From Hyalella azteca (Eukaryota > Arthropoda > Malacostraca > Amphipoda > Hyalellidae): 64,000 nucleotides of DNA. Of the stretch, positions 38,746 to 51,013 are shown piece after piece. How positions within the stretch are numbered: the stretch's first letter is position 1; each line of letters begins with the position of its first letter. The DNA is taken from assembly GCF_000764305.2 (NCBI RefSeq), contig NW_025941443.1, positions 1 to 64,000 of the forward strand. The letters run 5' to 3'. The notes under the pieces were generated by a model. The model was not told the DNA's origin. It saw only the letters and a program-made list of their open reading frames with translations, and made no database searches. A program made the position numbers and the translations under genes.

Positions 38746-39605
38746 TACTTTTTAAAGGCAGCATTTCCAAAGAATCCAGTGTCTATGTTGTTTCACATGT
38801 ACAATGAATTTCTAATTTTATTATGAAATTATAAAAAATTAATTTTTTAATTTTATTTTATTTATTACATCATTATATAAATAATATTACATCTTTAGTG
38901 TAATATTGCAGCTTGAATATAATATAATTTTTGTAGGTATGAAATATCGCAGCTCTAACGTCATGTATTTTTGTTTGATTGACAAAATCACAGTTTGCAC
39001 TTTGCAAACATGTTGTTTCATAAAATTTTTAACTTTCGCGATCTGCAGTACGTAGTACTACAACGCTCCCACCAAAATATCCTGCAGAAAGTACCTAGTG
39101 ATAATGAGTCAATCCAAAAGGTTTTGTTATCACATAGTTGCAGTTGCAGATGCGGTCATGTCAGAGCGGTCAGACTACATTATCTTGTGTTCAGTTGCCA
39201 CTGAAGTAAAGACAAATGTTATTGTTGCGGTTTGCCTGTTTTAGGGTAAAATTAGAGAGATTCTGGGTAACACATGCACAGGACTTTTGTTAATAAGTTT
39301 GTGGCTCATAAAATGGCTCTTCATGGTCAAGATATGGAATTCACAGCTTGCAGAAATTGAATCACGACTGGCAGATCCATAAAACCACGGCTCAAAAAAT
39401 ACAGTTGAGGCTCACCAAGTAGATAGGTATATTCCAAATAATTCCATGCATGTAATGCTAAATTAGCAAAACTACTAGTAATAAACTTGTTTCACAGGAA
39501 ATTTCCATAAATCATGGCAGAAATGTGCCCTTTTTTCTTTTCTAAGAAACATATTTGGCAATGACTGTGAAAACAGGTAAAATTGAGTAATTGACTCAAA
39601 CCCTA
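38746..39605. other. Non-coding AT-rich stretch
   Basis: No repeat or gene recognised. The frame at 38995-39204 is short and lacks supporting features. Confidence 0.4.
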
Positions 39606-41166
39606 GGGTAAACGCGGTATATTCCGACATCGTGGGTAATTCCGACACTTCTCAACTTTTTTCCTTTATATTAAGCTTTGTCTTAGTTCCATGCATTCGT
39701 TGATGGTTGAAATAGTGACGTCATACTTTTGCGCACCATACTATTGCCAAAACACTAGGTCTGGGCCATCTAGCGCGAAAATGTTAAGGTCCAAAGAGAG
39801 GCGGTGCATGCCACCCAGTGAGAACATTGGAAAAACGTGTCAAAGTTGATAGTTGACCTTGCTCTACCAAATAGTGATAAACTATCTGTGTAGAAAGAAT
39901 ATTATGGTTTGGGACTTTTAAATAAGTCTGTGAATATATTAGGAATCCTTTAAGTATACTTGTATTTGCTGATTTCAAGTGGTAAATAAATTAATAGATG
40001 ATTAAGTTAAGAGGCGGGTTTAGACACATAAAAACTAATTCTGACACAGCTTGGAATTAGACACACACAGCTCATTCTGAGCTGTGTGCAAAAATTGAAA
40101 TTTTCTTAATTAAAAGCTTAATAGCTCCTAATTAAAAGCCTAATTAAGTAGTATTCAATATTCAATAGTGTTCTAATTCCAAGCTGTGTCGTATCCCAAT
40201 ACAGCTCACACAGCAAATGGAATTTGAACACAAGAGTGTTGGAATTACAAATTAGTAGAGTTTGAAGTGCGGCTGGAATTAGTCTCACAAAATGCCAAAT
40301 TTAGTCACACACAGCGTCAGAATATATGGATTTGGTAGGTTTGCATTCTAAAGGCTTTTAAATAAATATGGCAACAGTTTGTGACGTTTCATTGTTGCTG
40401 GCCCATGGTCAGGAAGATGTGCCAGGTGCACGGGAATTTATTTTGTCATTTTAACGACCTGCGCGGTGCGCCGTACTATGCTGGTAAAAATATGCGCCGT
40501 GCGCCGTACTCTAGAAAGCTAAAATAGTTCTACTATTTTAGTTGACAATATACGCGAGTATATTGACTACGCGAGTCGAACTGACAATAATAAAATGTAA
40601 GACATGTCCGGGTTACTTCTGACTCTTCCACTTGTCCGCCTTGTCAGATACGGAACGTACGGTAATCATAAACTGCGGCTATTACACATACGAAATGTAA
40701 ACAGACGGTGTTCAGTGTTGCCATATGACTTTGGAGAAAATTTCTTCTAAAACAAAGTTCTAGATTTCTCATTCACCAAATTTCCGTATCAAGAAAAATC
40801 ATATATTATTGAAAGATAATTAAAGGCATACTGTACTGAGTATTATGTCTGTTCCTCCACAAACTGCTCGTGCGCGGCAGCGCGACGTAGAATTGATGGC
40901 CGGGATTGCGCGAACACGTGCGCGAAGAGAATCAATTTTCATTACATTGCGCCAACGGTGCACAGCAATAGCTTAAAAAAAGTGAAAATGCGCGGGAAAA
41001 TTCACCGAAAACATACATCATCCTGAATGTAGTATGCTGGCGTGTAGTGCGGTGTTTTGAGAGTGACGTAAAGCAAACAGAACTCGAGTTGTGCATACTG
41101 TGATTTTTTTATAGCCATTCATTTTTTGCTATGTCCTTAATGTGTCAGAATATACCGCGTTTACCC
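39606..41166. mobile_element. 1.56-kb TIR element, TA-flanked
   Basis: Left end 'GGGTAAACGCGGTATATTCC' and right end 'GAATATACCGCGTTTACCC' are inverted repeats bracketed by TA. The interior has repeated 'GACACACACAGC' / 'AATTCCAAGCTGTGTC' segments in both orientations, paired 'GCGCCGTACTATGC' / 'GCGCCGTACTCTAG' repeats, and no recognisable transposase. Confidence 0.75.
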
Positions 41167-41168
41167 TA

Positions 41169-42699
41169 TTTGGATTATTAGGCAGAACTCGCAGAAGTCT
41201 CATAAAATCTTGTGTAAAAACTACTGTTTGGCAGGTGATTTCCAAAGATTGCAGGTGGACATAGACCATTTATTCTTGCTTTTCACTGAACTTCTGAAGA
41301 AATGGAGGAAAGGCCATAGGAACAGGTAAAATTAGCAAAACTTAAAGGCATTTTTGTTCAATTCATGATCAGTTTCTACCAAATTTTCCTATTTGGCTGC
41401 AAACAATTCTCAGGTGTTTTCATCTCATTTACAATTTACAAACCACAGCTCCACAGGTGGCGTCTGCAGTTCCGTCCAATTTTGTAGACTGGCATGAACA
41501 AAGGAAGCACTAGTTGCAGGATTGCAGCATAGAAAATATATAGATGTTTCCCACAGGCCACAGCCACAGCTTGATAAAACTACAACACTGAGTAGTGAGT
41601 CACAATTTCCAAATTTACCCAAGTCTGAAAATATGCTAATTATTTCTTTAAGAATTTATATTAGAACCACAAATCAAAATGTTTCAGCAATAATTTGGCC
41701 TACCTATTTCGTCGACAGGCACTTTAAAATTGAATCAATCAACAGTGCTAACGACCAAAAGAGGCTCAACATAAAAGCAATTGTTGTGCACTTTCGAGAA
41801 TTTCATTGATAGAAGATAAATATTGTCACGCTGCTCGGCTGCTGACGCAGAATTTGAATATTATCATGAAGCAACGTCCATGATAGCTATGATGTTAATG
41901 AGTCACTCGTAACAAACAGCCAGAGATAACCATGATGGAATCGCCTTTTTTGGTTAATAAACACGCTACCAGTATTTAATCTATCATAAAATATGCCCCA
42001 AAAATAATCCTAACTAAAGTATTAAAAAAATTAAGTTGTACGAGTATAATCTCACATTTACTCACTTTGGCCAACTAAATATTTGAGCGCCATGTTTGCA
42101 CACACCACTTGCACCACCGACAACAACACACTGACTGCTCAGCGACGTGAGTCCACGAACTGCCACTAGATGGCGTCCGCCGCAATCAATATCGTACCAG
42201 AGCAGAGACACTCCTACTTTTCGTTATGACCGAACATCAAATAAAAATTTTCGAACTGAAATATCTCGTGAAAGAGGTGTTCAGTTATAAAGAATATTGA
42301 AAATTCGGAGTGATTTTTTCATAGAGAAAATACTTGGAGAGTTTGCGAACTTAAAAACTTATTATATGCAGCGGGAACAAACTCCTGAGACATTACTGCT
42401 TACAAAATAATCCAGTAAAACTTATCGCAGTTTGAGATATTAGAAGATGTGGATAAAAGTGAAGATTGAACTTCGTAGTTTATGCTAACAATATCTAAAT
42501 TGCATTAAAAGTTGGTTTCTAAATATTCCGAAACGTTCGTGATCAAGGAAATTTGTCCCATCTAAGCAAGAGAAACCTTCAACTTTAATACAACGTAGTA
42601 TTTAAAATTTTCATTACGTTATTCTCGAACTTGCAACCAAAAACAGCATGCTGGATTTCAACTAGATATCTGTGGTCTGAGCAAATAATTTTGTTGTAT
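41169..42699. other. Non-coding stretch
   Basis: I see no repeat or convincing exon. Short frames 41425-41622 (minus) and 41522-41809 (plus) overlap one another and show no family resemblance. Confidence 0.4.
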
Positions 42700-44420
42700 T
42701 ACATAGTCGAGGGTGAGCAAATATTAATAAATCTAACATTTGATTTAAACCCCTCATTTACCATCTAAAACATATCTATTACCTATATGGAGTAATATAC
42801 AAATAAATCAGTGATCTATACGATATAACATACTAACTACTCAGCCATATGACCATCAGAGACAGGCCGCGTGCTGCATTTCAGAATTTAATAATGTGCA
42901 GCACGAGTTTGTAACGGCAACGTGTCCAGTGATGAATATCAAAATGTAATGCCTATCTTGAATACTTCTTTGAATAAATATTAGAGGTGATTGAAAAATA
43001 ACAGGCATGTGAACGGTAACAAGCGTTCACGTACATTGCCGAACACAGCTGTGGTCGAGGTGAAAGGAAGAGCCTCCCCTGCTGCAGCAACGGTGTTGTT
43101 GTCCGGGGCAGCGCCGTTCTGTTTTGTATATTGAAAAATAGCGAACGAAAAATGCTTATAGTTGAGCACATCTGAGCAATATCAAGTTTTCTGATATACG
43201 ATATTTCTCACATGTTGCTAATGCTGAAATTATTTTTATTATTTAATTATTATTACTTGTAATATTACCATAATTGTTACTATCATTATTATTGTTCTCA
43301 TTATTATCAAAATTATCATATTAGTAATTATACTGACCGTCGGGCAGTACGGAATGAGAAGATTATCTGACGTGTGTGTGTTATTCCGGCAAATTTATGT
43401 TCATCAGTTCTAACTTGAGCTTTACTAAACCTTCACTTTGCTTGATATTAAATAATATGTACTAGAGACGTCGTAATACCGCAATAAAATGTCCCATGAA
43501 AACCTCATGTGCGAAAATTACAACAGTTTAATTCGTAATAATTGAGGAAGAGAAACAAAAAATTCTTAAAATGAATTGCTTTTCTACCGAACTGTCGGTT
43601 ATAACAACACTAATCCTACCACGTCCTCATTCCTACGCAATGAAAGGCACTCATTTCATTCACGTAGAGCAATTGTAGTATAAGCGGCCGGCGTCTCGCC
43701 AGCCTTCAAGTTTCAAAGATACATGTAAAAATGCTGACGGCGCAATGCCACCGAAATTGAATACAACACGAGGTCGGTGCGCCCGCACTGAAGACACAAG
43801 GTTAAGTAGCACCTACAGGATTTATTCAGTGGGTAACTGAACAAGTTTTTTCTTTTTGCGCGGATGAGTAGAGTACTCCAATTTTTCTGAGGCAGACGAC
43901 TTGTTGGGACTGTAAAGTCGGCAATTCGTAAATTAAGTTAATTTACTCAATAATTTAAGCGTTATTTACTAATTATATACTCACAAAATTAATTATTAAA
44001 TGTCTTGAATTAGGTATTTAATTGATTGTTCTACAATACTTTTTCGAATCGTCGTACGTCTCCAATTTTTAAGTTAGATACAAAACGGTGATTACCTTCA
44101 GCCTAAATGAATTCGATGATGCAAAGGTATTTCAATGGACACAGATCAGATAAACAGGATACTATTCGTCTGAAATTTAATTTATAACGAGGGTAATTTC
44201 ATATGCAACTATGCTAACAAAATCATTTGATTTTGTTCCTACCAACGTTTTCGAGTTAGAGTACCAACGTTCATAGAAAATTAGTTGAGGGGATAACTAA
44301 AGGAAATATATATCCCTGGTCACTTCATTGTGTTGCACTTCAGCCTGGCGAGTCAGGCAGGAATGCTGCAGCTAAGTTCAGGTAAGGAGAAAAGTATTTG
44401 AATATATCTGGCAATATTTC
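42700..44420. repeat. Repeated module, copy a (with 51880-53600)
   Basis: Positions 42700-43205 and 51890-52400 share 'CAGGCCGCGTGCTGCAT', 'GTGCAGCACGAGTTTGTAAC' and 'AAAAATGCTTATAGTTGAGC'. The following sequences 43338-44410 and 52510-53600 share 'CGTCGGGCAGT' and 'AGCGGCCGGCGTCTCGCCAG'. Parts of the second half also recur at 48121-49030 and 58578-59430. Confidence 0.65.
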
Positions 44421-44514
44421 ATACCGGCAGAGTGCACTTTTTGGCATTGTATATCATCTATCATAACATATGACTGCATGTATCATATTCTTGGGCATAG
44501 GAAGATCATATTAG

Positions 44515-44840
44515 AATAGAATAGAATATGTAAAGCTTCGTCTAGTCTGTTCTTAAAGGCGTTCATACTCTGAGAGTCAACGATGCTATATCAGGGCAGG
44601 GAGGCTGTTCCACATGTCGGTGACTCGAAGCAAGAAGAAATGCTGTCGCATGGATGTGTTACAACGCAGTTTTTCAGTTTATAGCCATGGCCCCTATAAA
44701 CATGGTGTTGGTTATTGTTTCAAATTCTAGTAATCCTTCTGGGACCTTGTATAAACCGTGGGTATGCTTGTTTACTTCAATGAGGTCACCACGGACACGT
44801 CGATAACAGAGGCTTGGAAGTTTCATAATCTTTAATCTTG
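44515..44840 (-). mobile_element. CR1-like LINE 3' fragment
   Basis: On the minus strand, with frameshifts, the sequence reads VRGDLIEVNKHTHGLYKVPE, then residues like FLLASSHRHVEQPP and SIVDSQSMNAFKNRLDE, the typical C-terminal end of CR1/Jockey-type LINE reverse-transcriptase ORFs. The end abuts three GAATA units. It is nearly identical to 54305-54625. Confidence 0.65.
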
Positions 44841-45640
44841 GAAGCTTCATAATATTTTAATCATCAGCCTCATGTTCGAAAATTACAAACAGTTAAGTTA
44901 GCTGAAATTGAGAACATTCTTAAAAATAACTACATTTTCTACAGAACCACGGTTAATAAGAACAGTAATCCAACCAAGCATCTGAATATTACCCAGTGCA
45001 AGTTCTTCCCCTTATTCGTACAAGGCCACTGAAGTAGAAGCGGCCGACATTTCGCCAGCCCTGATGTCGGCCAGCCCATTTCGCCAGCCCTTAACTTCTA
45101 TAGTTTGTTTAGGGTGGAGAAATCTTGTAATTGTGTAGGTTAGGCCTGAAAAGGTTGGGCCGGAAGAGGTTTGGCCAGATGCAGTATGGCCATACATACC
45201 TTCAGCAAGCTTTTTTTGTATCTGTAGATATCCGGCGCTATGGCTTTTGAGCACTTGACTTCATAGGCTATTATGCCCTCTAGCGTTCTTACCTACGGAA
45301 ATAAATATGAACTAAGTGTGAAGTTAGGTAAAGCGCCCCTCCCATGCTATAGCAACAGTTGTTGTCCGCGACAGCGCCGTTCTATTTTGCACATTGAAAA
45401 ATGCCACACGAAAAATGCTTATACTGCATGGAGCACATCTCAGAAATATCAAGTTTCAAGTTATAGGATATTTATCTTATGTTTTTCATCCTGTGATTAT
45501 TATTGTTATTTTGATTATTATTATTATTATTATTATTATTAATATTATTAATATTATTGTTATTATTATTATTAGTAGTAGTAGTAGTAGTAGTAGTAAT
45601 ATTTTCATCATCATTATCATAATTATTACTATTATCATTA
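44841..45640. repeat. Repeated module and ATT microsatellite
   Basis: 44870-45070 and 54640-54835 share 'AAGCGGCCGACATTTCGCCA', and 45070-45480 matches 57270-57660 ('GGTTGGGCCGGAAGAGGTTT'). 45510-45600 is an ATT/AGT microsatellite, longer than in the 57.6-kb copy. Confidence 0.6.
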
Positions 45641-45699
45641 TAATTATACAGCGGGGTCATGTTTGGCTATGGCATATTCACGTTTCGTCGATTCTTAAC

Positions 45700-45915
45700 C
45701 ACCCTACCACCTTAACGATTTCAAACAATATTTGCAGACCAGTTGCTGGTTTCGAACCTTCAACTCGGTGCTCCAATCTGGTTATCGATCCTAACCACTC
45801 AGCCTAATCGTTGATTTCTGGCCAAAACTCTCCGCAGGGAGCTGGGATCGAACCCGCAACTTACTGCTCAAATTCTGTTAATCTCAACTTTGACCATCTG
45901 CATCGACGAAATTTT
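45700..45915 (-). mobile_element. tRNA-derived two-headed SINE, diverged
   Basis: Minus-strand B-box-like 'GGGTTCGATCCCAGCTCCC' follows an upstream A-box region, and a second head has 'AGGCTGAGTGGTTAGG' and 'AGGTTCGAAACC'. The same composite lies at 57790-57990. A plus-strand frame crossing it at 45394-45807 is spurious. Confidence 0.5.
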
Positions 45916-46104
45916 TATTCCCGCACTGATGAGAAATTCGGTGCTATTTTACACTGTTTTCGCTCCGACGCCTGTAGGTATTGACTGTCACATCTTTATT
46001 GGCATAGAACCTGTGCTGCAATAGTACAAATCAAGTCTGGTTCAGAAATCGTCTTTATAACCGCCTTCCTTTGCGCTGTCATTTGCTAGACCTACGAATC
46101 TTGT

Positions 46105-46445
46105 ATTTATGTACAAGATCATAGTGAATGAAAGATCACCTTCATTGGTACCAGATCATAGTGAATGAAAGATCACATTCAATGGTACAAGATCATAGTG
46201 AATGAAAGATCACATTTATTGGTACAAGATCATAGCGTATGAAAGATCACATTCATTGGTACAAGATCATAGTGAATGAAAGATCATATTCACTAGTACA
46301 AGATCATATAGTGAATGAAAGATCATATTCACTAGTACAAGATCATAGCGAATGAAAGATCATATTCACTAGTACAAGATCATAGTGAATGAAAGATCAC
46401 ATCATTCTTTGGTACAAGATCATATAGTGAATGAAAGATCAATTC
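46105..46445. repeat. 37-38-bp minisatellite, about 9 copies
   Basis: The unit 'TACAAGATCATAGTGAATGA' + AAGATCACATTCATTGG contains the imperfect palindrome GAATGAAAGATCACATTC. Related arrays are at 47790-48100 and short runs at 51735-51790, 56425-56490 and 58485-58560. Confidence 0.9.
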
Positions 46446-47789
46446 ATTCAATTCACCTTGCTAGCCGCTCCTCCAGCACATACTTGTGCTGTACCTGTCA
46501 ATCCCCTTTCTTCTGTACTCACCAAGCCACTTTATTATTATAATAGATCTAGTGTTAATCGTGCGTTTCACTTGTCCTGCCTTAGTCATACTTAATTGGA
46601 ACAATAAAGTACCCTGACTCTCAGTAGAAATCCATCAGGTGGTCACAGAACCGACCACCTGACAGTTGGCCATGTGCTGTCAGAAATTCGTAAATTGATT
46701 TAATTTACTCATCAATTGAATTTTTATTTACCGATTATATGCTCAGAATATCCAAATACTCAGAATATGAATGAACATTCGATAAATTATTCCGCAATTC
46801 ACATTAGCATTTTCTTATGTCTCCACCAACAGCATTCACATTTTTCGGCACGTTATCAACATTCTATTACAAGCTACAGGTGCAAGATTCAATTATTGAT
46901 TACTTGCAACCTAAATAAGTTTAACGGAGCAAAAACATTTCTGTATTTCACCAAACTAGTTCCGTGATGATATTGGAAATACATTGAAAACAAATCTTGA
47001 ACAGTATTTATATAACAGTTTGTTAACAGTGATGATATTAAATGAAACGGCATGATCATATACAGCAAGTACAATTTGATGTGTATCTGACAAGAGGTCA
47101 GGTGCAAGTCGGGTGTCAATATCTCCATTAATTCACTAGAATTAATGCTTCAGCACACAAAATGATCTATTATGTGTTTGATCCATTTATTATTGATGCT
47201 GACGACTGTGATGTCTGAACGCAATGAGGTAAGTATAGTTTAGTCTGCAATCCGATCATTTTCTGAAACAATAAGTTTTATTATGGTGTTCAGTAGTATG
47301 GTATATACGTTGTACGAGACAATGTTAACTTCGTGCGATGGTGTATGTCATATGCGTTATTATTGTTCCATAACTGTTAATGTGACGGTAGGGTTGAAGA
47401 ATAATAAGTCGTGAATCGATGGATCTACCGAGTGATTGGTGACGGTTGATATTAGATAAATATAAAAAGCGCAAGATTCTTGCATAACTTAATAGAAGTA
47501 CTGATAATAAACTTGTCTTCTTTCCCAGTGTACCTAAACTCACTTGCAACAGTGAAAATGTTGCAATGAATGGACGATTAATTCAACGATTGTTGAATAG
47601 TTTTCGAATAGTTTTTGCAGAACCGTGCAAGGAGTCGACATATCTTAGGGACCGAATTCATCTCATCACAATTCACAGAAACTTGCCATTAGAATCTATC
47701 TCATCTGATTTTTGACATAGACATTTATAATAAGATCAAATTGAATGAAAAATCATATTCTGGGTTATAAGAAGATCGTCCGTGTAAGA
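46446..47789. repeat. Repeated modules without genes
   Basis: 46680-47060 matches 48715-49030 ('TGTGCTGTCA', 'AACGGAGCAAAAACA', 'ACTAGTTCCGTGATGATATT'). 47095-47760 matches 61665-62300 ('GTGTCAATATCTCCA', 'CATTTTCTGAAACAATAAG'). Short frames here are not conserved between copies. Confidence 0.55.
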
Positions 47790-48105
47790 AGGTATACAAG
47801 ATCATAGTGAATGAAAGATCATATTCATTGGTACAAGATCGTAGTGAATGAAAGATCACATTCATTGGTACAAGATCGTAGATTGGTACAAGATCATAGT
47901 GAATGAAAGATCACATTCATTGGTACAAGATCATAGTGAATGAAAGATCACATTCGTTGGTACAAGATCATAGTGAATGAAAGATCACATTCATTGGTAC
48001 AAGATCATAGTGAATGAAAGATCACATTCATCGGTACAAGATCATAGTGAATGAAAGATCACATTCATCGGTACAAGATCATAGTGAATGAAAGATCACA
48101 TTCTT
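47790..48105. repeat. 37-38-bp minisatellite, second array
   Basis: About eight copies of the unit described at 46105-46445, ending just before the CCGTCGGGCAG module. Confidence 0.9.
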
Positions 48106-48115
48106 CGCTACTGTC

Positions 48116-49440
48116 CCCCCACCGTCGGGCAGTACGGAATGAGAAGATTATCAGACGTATGTGTGTTATTCCGGCAAATTTAGGTTCATCAGTTCTAACT
48201 TGAGCTTTACTAAACCTTCACTTTGCTTCATATTAAATACTGTGTACTCGAGACGTCGTAATACCGCAATAAAATGTCCCTATGAAACCTCTTGTTCGAA
48301 AATTACCGAGTTTCATGCGAACAAAATTAAAAAAGATAACCTAAAAATTCAAAAAATAAATTACCTTTTTAACAATACTATCGTCATTAACATCACTATA
48401 ATACCAGACTCCTCGCTATTGCTCAATGAAAGTATTTCATTCAATTATATCTAGCCCGTTCAACGTTTACCGATTAAGTGGCCGGCGCATCGCCAGCCTT
48501 GAAAAATTTTTTATAACAAATCCCAGTTAATTACGCATTTATACTAAAATTTCACGCGACTCAGGTCGGCAAGCACTGAAAATATGAGATTGAGAAGCAC
48601 TAAATGCTCTATTTCAATGGGTGACTAAGCAAGTTGTTTCTTTTCGCGGACGTGTTGGGTATTCCAATTTTTCAGATGGCAGACGACCTGTTGGCCATGT
48701 GCTGTCAACAATTCGTAAATTAATTTAATTTACTCATCAATTGAATTTTTATTTACCGATTATATGCTCAGAATATCCATATACTCAGAATATGGATAAG
48801 CATTCAATAAATTGTTCGACGATTCACATTATAATTTTCTTACGTCTCCACCAACAGCATTTACTCTCTTCGGCGCGTTATCAACGTTCTATTACAAGCT
48901 ACAGGTGCAAGCTTCAATTGATTACTTTCAACCTAAGTAATTTTAACGGAGCAAAAACACTTCTCTATTTCACCAAACTAGTTCCGTGATGATATTGGAA
49001 ATACATTGAAAACAAATCTTGAATAGTACATGGTCAGCCATATTTATGGCAACGGATGTTCGCTATATAAAATAAATTCGTTTCTAGGAGACTTTTCTTT
49101 TATAATGAAACTTAATATCATCTATTAATTCATCTATTTTATATTGCAGAAGTCTAAGGTGTCTAAATTTACCATTACTTATGGCAGTAGATAGAAATGC
49201 AATTGTAACCTTCATGAAAAGGGCGAGAGCAATTCAGTCATTGCCTAAAAGCTACAAATTCGTCGTGAAACTGTGTGGAAGGTGGTAAAAAATTCAAGGA
49301 AACTGGTGCAACATGCAATCGACCTGGTCATGGAAGGACCAGGTCGATTACAATGGCTAACTTTTGTGTTTATGCGTCCGGCCGGATGTTCATCTCACAA
49401 CATTCGAATTATGGACGCTACTTTTTGAACTCTGATCCTA
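48116..49440. repeat. Repeated module, copy b
   Basis: Starts 'CCGTCGGGCAGTACGGAATG' as at 43340 and 58578 and carries 'CGGCGCATCGCCAGCCTTGA' and the Rel. 46.7-kb segment. 49345-49445 matches 62535-62635. No gene is seen. Confidence 0.6.
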
Positions 49441-49447
49441 ATTAGGT

Positions 49448-49888
49448 ACGCTCCGAGTATGAACGTCTTCAAAAACAGACTAGACGAGCTACGCATGAGC
49501 ATAAGTTCAGTTTTGAAATGCCTAGCAACTTATGGACCAGGCAATAAGTCCAGCAGCTATTATTGCAAGGTACACATGCTACCCTCCAAGTAGACATGCT
49601 ACACTCAGTAAAGTAGACATATATGACACTCTCAATCAATCAATCAATCGTCAGTTATGGAAAGATCGGGTTCCTAAGGCCGGATCCCTTATGAATCAAG
49701 TCACGAAAAGTACATGAATAGGCAACAGGCCATATGGGCCTATTTCATCGGTGCAGACACTTCTATTCTATTCTATTCTATTCTATTCTATTCTATTCTA
49801 TTCTTTTCTATTCTATTCTATTCTATTCTATTCTATTCTATTCTATTCTATTCTATTCTATTCTATTCTATTCTATTCTATTCTATTC
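49448..49888 (+). mobile_element. 5'-truncated CR1-like LINE with TTCTA tail
   Basis: Starts in 'ATGAACGTCTTCAAAAACAG' (NVFKNRLDE, the LINE C-terminus), continues into a 3' UTR ('TCAGTTATGGAAAGATCGGG', 'GGCAACAGGCCATATGGGCC') and ends in about 26 TTCTA units. The paralogous module at 62535-63690 lacks it: CTAATTAGGTA is followed directly by TATGAGCG there. This marks the insertion precisely. Confidence 0.8.
49572..49640 (+). repeat. Rop-intron-like minisatellite piece inside the LINE
   Basis: 'ACATGCTACCCTCCAAGTAG' plus ACATG is identical to 30978-31002 in Rop intron 4, and CAGTAAAGTAGACAT recurs in the same order. The LINE copy at 54115-54300 lacks this approximately 70-bp segment between 'CCAGCAGCTAT' and 'CTCAATCAATC'. 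Confidence 0.8.
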
Positions 49889-51010
49889 TATATGAACGAT
49901 TCATGTTGTTGCGTGTGGACTGTTGGCCAATGCACATGCAGTTTTGTTATCACAGTAATTTACATGGAACGATATAAGGAAGAAATATAGGAAAAAGTTG
50001 ATGCATAAGTATAATGCTGATGTGCATGGCGTACATAACTTTCTGATCGCATGATGCAACTACAGGTACGGAATTTGTGACCTGTAGGCATTACCAAACT
50101 TCGTCTCACCGCATCGATGAAAAGTAAATTGATTTTAAAATTGATTTTCATGCTTGTTATAAGACATAACTCAATACCAGAACGGATGAAATTTTAGCTA
50201 CAGTTAAATACTGCATTCTACTTTGTGCCGACTTATATTGAATTGATCATAAAATTTCAATTTTCACTAAATATGCCTTCCTGAGCAGAAAATTCCTGCA
50301 TAATTTGGGGATATAATGCTTTATAAAAAATATTGAACTTACTCCTATTCATTATTATTTGATGGTTCTTCTTGTGGTAATTAAACACCGCAGGCACTCA
50401 GGTTCTAACTTTCGTAAAAATATTAAACTCACTCCGACTTATAATTATTTGATGGATCTTTCTGACTCAGGTTCTATTTTCCGTAATAAATGTTAAAAAA
50501 TTTTCTTCAATGTTGTTCATGTGTTCACGAAACTTAGATAAAACTTGTTAGGAATAAATAAAATGCGATCCTTGACTGAGATCAAGATGGTCGGTGCCTG
50601 TGTTCCCACATGTCTTCAACCCAATTATATATAAAATTTATAAATAAAATAAAATGCGATAGAACAAAACTTAAAAGCGTTTCCCACGCTGTATTTCGAT
50701 AAACGAATGAAACGGAAAATGAAGTTAATTCATATGCTAATCCAATCACGCACTGACGCTTATGAACGTAAACTACACAGTGTTGGCTAAATAAACAAGT
50801 TTTTTAGGCCCTCTTGGATGTATCCTTCACAAACGAAGCGAGATATTTCTGTTCCTAAAAATAATGTTTACAACGACTGCAGGAAGTCTACGAGTTATAA
50901 GTTTATGTAGAGAGTAGTTAGGTCAACTTTTGAGAATTTAATTGACCAAACTTTTTGGTGAAAAATAATTTTAGAATTTCAATGAGGCTAACGATAACAA
51001 CAAGAAGTGC
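49889..51010. repeat. Repeated module, copy of 62640-63690
   Basis: Collinear with 62640-63690 ('CATAACTTTCTGA-CGCATGAT', 'TGATGGATCTTTCTGA', 'GTTTCCCACGCTGTATTTCG'). No gene is seen. Confidence 0.6.
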
Positions 51011-51013
51011 AAA

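Noticed and set aside
45472..45660. Asn/Thr-rich frame on the minus strand
   Set aside because: ATT/AGT microsatellite.
49757..49888. Ser/Ile/Leu/Phe/Tyr repeat peptide encoded by TTCTA repeats
   Set aside because: Microsatellite tail of a LINE.
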